A program made the translations under genes and the position numbers. Positions 1 to 5,382 of a DNA stretch of 5,382 nt are shown in pieces. Each line of letters opens with the position of its first letter. The first letter of the stretch is position 1. Under the pieces are notes generated by a model. That model was not told the DNA's origin, made no database searches, and saw only the letters and a program-made list of their open reading frames with translations. This stretch comes from Alcaligenaceae bacterium (GTDB lineage: Bacteria; Pseudomonadota; Gammaproteobacteria; Burkholderiales; Burkholderiaceae_B): contig JAAZDZ010000395.1 of the NCBI GenBank assembly GCA_012512545.1, positions 1-5,382 on the forward strand, in the 5' to 3' direction.

Positions 1-233
1 AGCGACAGCACCAGGGGATAGCGCCGCGTCAGGCGCAATGCCTGCAACAGAAAGCCAGAGGATGACCTGTGGCGGGCGGTGCCCGGCAGAAACGATTCGA
101 GCAGGCCGCGCGGCGTGAGGGATTTGCCCAGACGCTGCACGCCATGCGCCAGGCTCTGGCGTTCCATGGCAGCCCGGGCGCGCAATATCTCAATGCGCAG
201 GGCCCTGTCGTGGCGTGGCGACCGGCGGCTCAT
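1..233 (-). CDS. YqjK-like small basic protein, 3' part missing (partial)
   Basis: An open frame starts at the ATG at 233-231 and runs to the left window edge, giving 77 complete codons and no stop. The visible part is strongly basic and mostly hydrophilic: it opens MSRRSPRHDRALRIEILRAR and has many Arg residues, with a short hydrophobic stretch (YPLVLS) just beginning at the edge. Its ATG overlaps the TGA of the upstream yqjE-like gene by 4 bp (ATGA, 233-230), a typical sign of translational coupling. Third place after a DUF883 gene and a DUF1469 gene matches yqjK in the enterobacterial yqjD-yqjE-yqjK order, and YqjK proteins are short, Arg-rich and end in a hydrophobic segment. The assignment rests on position and composition, not on a distinctive motif. 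The molecular function of the family is unknown. Confidence 0.7.
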   Translation of the reverse strand, partial: MSRRSPRHDRALRIEILRARAAMERQSLAHGVQRLGKSLTPRGLLESFLPGTARHRSSSGFLLQALRLTRRYPLVLS

Positions 234-655
234 GAGCGGTCTCCCGGAGGCGGCATCCACTCGGGCGGAACAGCGCTCGAAGAAGGTTCTTTCAGGCGAT
301 CCACGAGGTCGATGTCGCGTCGTAATTCATCCAGTGTTGCCGAAAATGGCGTGGGGCTGTTCACCAGGCGCGTACGCACCGCCAGCAACAGGCCCAGCCC
401 GACCACAAAATAGATGAAAGCCAGAATGGCCAATGCCAGATAGCGATCTTCAGTCGGCCAGAAATACACCGCCACCAGCCCTGTGAAGACCAGCAGGGCC
501 AGAGTCAGAAACAGCAGCGCCCCAAAGACCATGCCCAGCAAGGTCAGGACATTGGCTTTCTGTTCAGCAGCCTCAAGCGCGAACAGCTCGAAGCGGGTTC
601 GCAGAATTGAAAGCAGCGTGGCGGCCAGCCCGCCGACAGTTTCACGCAGCGCCAT
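230..655 (-). CDS. YqjE-like inner-membrane protein (DUF1469, 'phage holin family')
   Basis: This 141-residue protein has an amphipathic N-terminal helix (about residues 1-34) containing the charged pattern RTRFELFALEAAEQK that is typical of the DUF1469/holin superfamily III group. Two membrane segments follow, at about 36-65 and 71-93, then a hydrophilic C-terminal tail rich in acidic and basic residues and ending in prolines. Despite the family label 'phage holin', there is no lysis gene or other phage gene nearby, so I read it as a housekeeping YqjE-type membrane protein. It starts 12 bp after the stop of the DUF883 gene and overlaps the next gene by ATGA, so the three are probably one operon. 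The segment before the ATG holds only a weak AGG-like ribosome site. The biochemical role of the family is not known. Confidence 0.88.
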   Translation of the reverse strand: MALRETVGGLAATLLSILRTRFELFALEAAEQKANVLTLLGMVFGALLFLTLALLVFTGLVAVYFWPTEDRYLALAILAFIYFVVGLGLLLAVRTRLVNSPTPFSATLDELRRDIDLVDRLKEPSSSAVPPEWMPPPGDRS

Positions 656-667
656 ATCTGGCCTGTA

Positions 668-982
668 TCAGCGACGGCAGATGATGGCGCCGATCAGGAC
701 TCCCATCAGCCCCGCCATGCCAATGGCGCGCCAGGGATTATCGTGGACGTAGTCATCGGTAGCCCGCGCAGCGCGGCGTCCGCGAGCCATGAGCTCGTCC
801 TGCGTGGAATAAAGGTGTTCGCGCGTGCGGCGCAGCGAGCGCATGGCGCTGTCGCGCAGCTCTTCGGCCTTGTCGCCTGTGGCTTCTGCAGCCTGCTGCA
901 ACATGCGCTCGGCTTCATCCAGGCTTTCTTTGACTCGCTCAACGAATTCTTCTTCACGATCGCGGATATCTTTTTCTTTCAT
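668..982 (-). CDS. DUF883 / YqjD-ElaB-family C-tail-anchored membrane protein
   Basis: This 104-residue protein has a long, highly charged, helical N-terminal region (about residues 1-75, rich in Glu, Arg, Lys and Ala, likely coiled coil). It then has the family's conserved C-terminal pattern: a DDYVHDNPWRAIGMAG stretch (76-91) leading into one membrane helix (about 84-102) and a final Cys-Arg-Arg. This is the architecture of E. coli YqjD, ElaB and YgaM. In E. coli, YqjD sits in the inner membrane by its C-terminal helix, binds ribosomes through the N-terminal part and is made in stationary phase under RpoS. Transfer of that role to this protein is inference. The start at 982 is supported by an AGGAG site 7 bases upstream. 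The 69-bp gap to upp shows no hairpin-plus-T terminator, so read-through from upp is possible. Confidence 0.9.
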   Translation of the reverse strand: MKEKDIRDREEEFVERVKESLDEAERMLQQAAEATGDKAEELRDSAMRSLRRTREHLYSTQDELMARGRRAARATDDYVHDNPWRAIGMAGLMGVLIGAIICRR

Positions 983-989
983 GCTTCAA

Positions 990-994
990 CTCCT
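990..994 (-). promoter_or_regulatory. Ribosome binding site of the DUF883 gene
   Basis: AGGAG on the minus strand lies 7 bases before the ATG at 982-980. It is the strongest Shine-Dalgarno match in the window and fixes the start of the DUF883 gene. Confidence 0.7.
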
Positions 995-1051
995 GTCAAA
1001 TGAATGACTGCAATAGGGACGGCGACACGCAGGCAAGCCTTGTACCCGACT

Positions 1052-1690
1052 TCAGGTGTCCTTCTGCCGGGTGCCGAAAATACGGTCGCCCGCATCGCCC
1101 AGCCCAGGGATAATATAGCCGTTCTCATCGAGGTGGCTGTCTATTGATGCCGTATAGATATGCACATCGGGGTGGTGTTTTTCAACGGCCTCAATACCCT
1201 GTGGCGCGGCAACCAGCACCAGGGCGCGGATATTCCGGCAGCCCGCCTTCTTGAGCAGATCAATGGTCGCCACCATGGAACCGCCTGTGGCCAGCATGGG
1301 GTCAACAATCAGCGCCAGGCGTTCGTCAAGCTGGCCCACCAGCTTCTCAAGGTAGGTTTGCGCTTCGAAGGTTTCTTCGTTGCGGGCAATGCCCACCGCG
1401 CTGACCTTGGCGCCGGGAATCAGAGTCAGCACGCCATCCAGCATGCCGATGCCCGCCCGCAAGATGGGCACCACCGTGACTTTCTTGCCCGCGATTTTCT
1501 CGACATCCAGCGGGCCGCACCAGCTCTCGATTCTCTGGGGCTCAAGGGGGAGATCCTTGGACGCTTCGTAGGTGAGCAGCGCCGCGATTTCCTGGGACAT
1601 TTCCCGGAAATTCTTGGTGCTGAGATCGGCCTTGCGCATCAGACCCAGCTTGTGCTGAATCAGGGGGTGGCGGATTTCGTGTACTGGCAT
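1052..1690 (-). CDS. upp: Uracil phosphoribosyltransferase
   Basis: This enzyme of pyrimidine salvage converts uracil and PRPP to UMP and pyrophosphate in the cytoplasm. The 212-residue product is close to the 208 residues of E. coli Upp and aligns with it by eye along its whole length, including the N-terminal [12 protein letters not shown] block (8-19). Family motifs are intact: PILRAG (75-80), the PRPP-binding loop DPMLATGGS (130-138) followed by [10 protein letters not shown] (141-150), and the uracil-binding C-terminal segment [13 protein letters not shown] (191-203). The ATG at 1690 has an AGGAA site 9 bases upstream. No uracil permease gene (uraA) lies beside it, unlike in E. coli. The dacB stop is 74 bp upstream on the same strand, and a plausible -10 box in that gap suggests upp can be transcribed on its own. 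Nothing in the sequence suggests loss of function. Confidence 0.97.
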   Translation of the reverse strand: MPVHEIRHPLIQHKLGLMRKADLSTKNFREMSQEIAALLTYEASKDLPLEPQRIESWCGPLDVEKIAGKKVTVVPILRAGIGMLDGVLTLIPGAKVSAVGIARNEETFEAQTYLEKLVGQLDERLALIVDPMLATGGSMVATIDLLKKAGCRNIRALVLVAAPQGIEAVEKHHPDVHIYTASIDSHLDENGYIIPGLGDAGDRIFGTRQKDT

Positions 1691-1699
1691 TTATGAGTG

Positions 1700-1704
1700 T
1701 TCCT
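1700..1704 (-). promoter_or_regulatory. Ribosome binding site of upp
   Basis: AGGAA on the minus strand lies 9 bases before the upp ATG at 1690. It supports that start over any internal Met. Confidence 0.6.
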
Positions 1705-1729
1705 GCAAAGTCAGTGATGGCACGTCTGC

Positions 1730-1735
1730 ATTATG
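1730..1735 (-). promoter_or_regulatory. Candidate -10 box for upp
   Basis: CATAAT on the minus strand matches the TATAAT consensus at 5 of 6 bases and would place transcription start near 1723, giving a leader of about 32 bases before the upp ATG. I see no good -35 box at the usual distance. The box is framed by a small dyad (TGCAT-T-ATGCA on the plus strand, 1727-1737). It lies in the 74-bp dacB-upp gap, where no terminator-like hairpin with a T run is seen. The call is tentative. Confidence 0.3.
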
Positions 1736-1764
1736 CACCGAGTTCTTGTGGTTTCGTTGCGGCT

Positions 1765-3294
1765 TCAATGCTTTGCCAGCCATTGCACCACACTGTCGAG
1801 GAATTTTCCGGTGCCGCCAGCCCGTTCGTGATTGACCATGAGCACCAGCGCGTAGCGGCGACCGCTGGCGCCCAGAACATAACCGGCCAGGGCGCGGGAA
1901 TCGCGCAGGGTGCCGGTCTTGAGGTGCGCCACGCCGCGCGTTTCGTCGGCCCGCAGCCGCCGCCGCAGGGTGCCGTCCACACCGGAAATCGCCAGCGACG
2001 AGACGAATTCAGGCATCAGCGGCGAACGCCACGCGATATCCAGCATGCCCGCCAGGCCATCGGCGGTGAGGCGCTCCGCGCGCGACAGGCCGGAACCGTT
2101 TTCCAGCACCCAGCCCCGCGTATCCACGCCCTGGTTGCGCAGTACCTCAAAGGCCGCCTGGGCGCCGCTCTGCGCGGTCGCACCGGATGCGCGCTGCTCG
2201 GCCCCCAAGGCCAGCAGCAGCATGCGGGCCATGACGTTATTGCTCTGCTTGTTGACCAGGCGAATGGTGTCTGCCAGGGTTTCCGAATCGTGCCAGGCCA
2301 GCAAACGCGCACTGGCTGGCACAGCACCTTCCGTCAGGCCGCGCCCCAGCGTGCCGCCGAGTTCCGTCCATAACATGCGGAACTGGGCCTCGAAATGCTG
2401 CTGTTGCGGCAAGGCCAGCCGATACAGGGAAAACTCGCCGCATGAACCCGCCACTGTGCCATTCACGTGTATCAGCGTTTCCGTGCCCACACGCTGCACC
2501 TGGGTACTGACATTGGGCGAGCCGGGACAGCGCGCATTGCTCCATTCGACATTGCCCTGCACCCGCAGGCCCCGCACGGGCGGGTCGATCACGGGCACCC
2601 ACTTATTGGCCTGGATATCGGGCATGAAAATCAGCCTCACCGTGCCCAGGCCCACCATCATGACATCCGGGCTGGCGTTGTAGGGCCGGTCAGCCGCGCC
2701 GTCGAAGGCTCCCGGGTCGAGCGCGACATTGCCGAAGCGGCTGCGGTCCACCACCACTTCGGTGATGTTCTTCACACCGCGCAGACGCAGTTCCCGCAGC
2801 AGCGACCAGAGTTCGTGCATGGTGAGGAAAGGATCGCCGCCCGCTTTCAGATACAGCGGCCCGGTCAGTGTCCCTTCGGCGTCGAGCTTCGCATCGCCGC
2901 GCGTATAGAAACCCGTGCGCCAGCTGTATTCCGGGCCTAATTCGGAAAGCGCCGCCCAGGTCGTGACCATTTTCATCACGGAAGCCGGGTTGCGCGGCAC
3001 CGAGGCGTTTATGGAAGCCAGACGCGGCCCGCCAAGTTCGTGCACCACCAGCGACAGGGTGGAATCAGGAAGCCTGGTCGCAGCCCAGGCTTGTTGCACC
3101 TCTGGGGGCAGAGCCTGAACCGACTGCGCCACAGCCAGCGGCTGGGCTGCAGCCTGGGGCGCTGCCAGGCAAGCGGCCAGCCCCACGGCCAGCAGCGGCG
3201 CAGCCGCCCATTGCCGTGCCCGGCGCCAGGTTTTCACAAAGGGAAACGAAAGCATGAAAGACATGGATGCAAAGGTAGGAGTGACGAAAAGCAT
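1765..3294 (-). CDS. dacB: D-alanyl-D-alanine carboxypeptidase/endopeptidase, PBP4 type (peptidase S13)
   Basis: This periplasmic enzyme of peptidoglycan turnover removes terminal D-Ala from pentapeptides and cuts D-Ala-mDAP cross-links. The longest frame gives 509 residues. All three penicillin-binding motifs are present and correctly ordered: SVMK (105-108, nucleophile Ser105), SNN (351-353) and KTG (459-461). The wide spacing between the first two motifs is typical of the PBP4 class, which carries extra domains there, and GPLYLKAGGDPFLT (145-158) is also family-like. An export signal is clear: a KTWRRARQ basic stretch (21-28), a hydrophobic core (30-41) and a likely signal peptidase I site near AAA-Q (48-51). 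An LAAC lipobox-like motif (39-42) is an alternative. The start is uncertain: Met1 (3294), Met11 (3264) and Met14 (3255) all lack a Shine-Dalgarno site, and the two later ones give a more normal signal peptide. The gene is divergent from queA. Confidence 0.95.
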   Translation of the reverse strand: MLFVTPTFASMSFMLSFPFVKTWRRARQWAAAPLLAVGLAACLAAPQAAAQPLAVAQSVQALPPEVQQAWAATRLPDSTLSLVVHELGGPRLASINASVPRNPASVMKMVTTWAALSELGPEYSWRTGFYTRGDAKLDAEGTLTGPLYLKAGGDPFLTMHELWSLLRELRLRGVKNITEVVVDRSRFGNVALDPGAFDGAADRPYNASPDVMMVGLGTVRLIFMPDIQANKWVPVIDPPVRGLRVQGNVEWSNARCPGSPNVSTQVQRVGTETLIHVNGTVAGSCGEFSLYRLALPQQQHFEAQFRMLWTELGGTLGRGLTEGAVPASARLLAWHDSETLADTIRLVNKQSNNVMARMLLLALGAEQRASGATAQSGAQAAFEVLRNQGVDTRGWVLENGSGLSRAERLTADGLAGMLDIAWRSPLMPEFVSSLAISGVDGTLRRRLRADETRGVAHLKTGTLRDSRALAGYVLGASGRRYALVLMVNHERAGGTGKFLDSVVQWLAKH

Positions 3295-3308
3295 CGGGGA
3301 AAAACATC

Positions 3309-3337
3309 AGCATAAGCGATTTGCCAGACTCCCAGAA
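3309..3337 (-). promoter_or_regulatory. Candidate dacB promoter
   Basis: On the minus strand, TATGCT (3314-3309) lies 17 bases after TTCTGG (3337-3332). The -10 matches consensus at 4 of 6 bases and the -35 is weak. Transcription would begin near 3302, leaving only about 8 bases before the ATG at 3294 but about 38 before the ATG at 3264. If this promoter is real it favours the shorter DacB start. A TTGACG further upstream (3366-3361) is a better -35 but has no -10 at normal spacing. Confidence 0.22.
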
Positions 3338-3461
3338 ACACGAATAATGGTCGGCACACACGTCAACCCGGGGTGGAATTCACAATACGACGGGCCGCGC
3401 CGACCTGCTGGCGCGTGCGCCGCGACGGCCGGTTCACGGGCGCCTTGAACCCCACTCCCGC

Positions 3462-3467
3462 TAAAAT
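3462..3467 (+). promoter_or_regulatory. Candidate -10 box for the queA-tgt operon
   Basis: TAAAAT matches the TATAAT consensus at 5 of 6 bases and lies 49 bases before the queA GTG, implying transcription start near 3474 and a leader of about 43 bases. It sits inside a perfect dyad, CGCTA-AAA-TAGCG (3459-3471). The 17-bp position upstream is GC-only and gives no -35. TTGAAC (3445-3450) is close to a -35 but only 11 bases away, too near for a standard sigma-70 promoter. Confidence 0.4.
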
Positions 3468-3516
3468 AGCGTCTTTGTCATCCTCCCCATGCCCTGCGGG
3501 GCCAAGCTGCCTGCAC

Positions 3517-5382
<1,866 letters not shown>

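Noticed and set aside
69..417. Two overlapping plus-strand frames of about 113 codons
   Set aside because: They lie opposite the YqjK-like and YqjE-like genes, are Arg/Pro-rich and have no coding signature.
994..999. TTGACA on the minus strand, a perfect -35 sequence just before the DUF883 gene
   Set aside because: It abuts the ribosome binding site, and its -10 would fall inside the coding region, where no TATAAT-like hexamer is present at 16-18 bp spacing. Transcription from it would lack the start codon.
1031..1040. AGGC-AA-GCCT inverted repeat between upp and the DUF883 gene, considered as a terminator
   Set aside because: The stem is only 4 bp with a 2-base loop and no T run follows on the minus strand.
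1160..1696. 178-codon plus-strand open frame opposite upp
   Set aside because: Upp on the other strand is intact and matches its family end to end; this is a shadow frame.
1693..2373. 226-codon plus-strand open frame opposite dacB, and similar frames at 1910-2683 and 2467-2940
   Set aside because: They lie opposite the intact dacB gene, are rich in Arg, Ala and Gln, have no domain-like pattern and no ribosome site.
3361..3366. TTGACG on the minus strand as the -35 of a dacB promoter
   Set aside because: No -10-like hexamer lies 16-18 bases downstream; the nearest, TATTCG, is at 14 bases.
3410..3421. GGCGC-GT-GCGCC inverted repeat in the dacB-queA gap
   Set aside because: It is a short GC-only dyad of a kind expected often in DNA of this composition; a 2-base loop and no T run exclude a terminator.

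Overview
The window looks like chromosomal core DNA from a betaproteobacterium, most likely a Burkholderiales member near the Alcaligenaceae (Bordetella/Achromobacter/Pusillimonas-like). The reasons are GC-rich DNA with codon use to match, protein sequences of betaproteobacterial type, and the adjacency of dacB, queA and tgt. The genus assignment is inference from the protein sequences alone. I see no mobile element, phage gene, CRISPR array, tRNA or rRNA.

Layout. Positions 1-982, minus strand: a three-gene cluster read right to left. It holds a DUF883/YqjD-ElaB-type C-tail-anchored membrane protein (668-982), a DUF1469/YqjE-type two-helix membrane protein of the 'phage holin family' (230-655), and the start of a small basic YqjK-like protein (1-233, cut by the window edge). 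This reproduces the yqjD-yqjE-yqjK order of enterobacteria. Positions 1052-1690, minus: upp, uracil phosphoribosyltransferase. Positions 1765-3294, minus: dacB, a PBP4-type D-Ala-D-Ala carboxypeptidase/endopeptidase with all three penicillin-binding motifs. Positions 3295-3516: a divergent intergenic region. Positions 3517-4566, plus: queA. Positions 4563-5382, plus: tgt, which runs off the right edge.

How the genes work together. tgt and queA act in sequence in queuosine synthesis. Tgt swaps the wobble guanine (G34) of GUN-anticodon tRNAs for preQ1, and QueA then builds epoxyqueuosine from SAM on the inserted base. The two genes overlap by 4 bp (ATGA) and are probably translationally coupled. 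dacB trims or cleaves peptidoglycan in the periplasm. upp salvages uracil to UMP. The yqjDEK-like genes encode a small inner-membrane set whose best-studied member, E. coli YqjD, binds ribosomes at the membrane. All the minus-strand genes are collinear, but the gaps (74 bp and 69 bp) allow separate promoters.

I found no undescribed system. The points worth a second look are small: start-codon choice for queA and dacB, a possible lipobox in DacB, dyads centred on two candidate -10 boxes, and the yqjDEK-like cluster.
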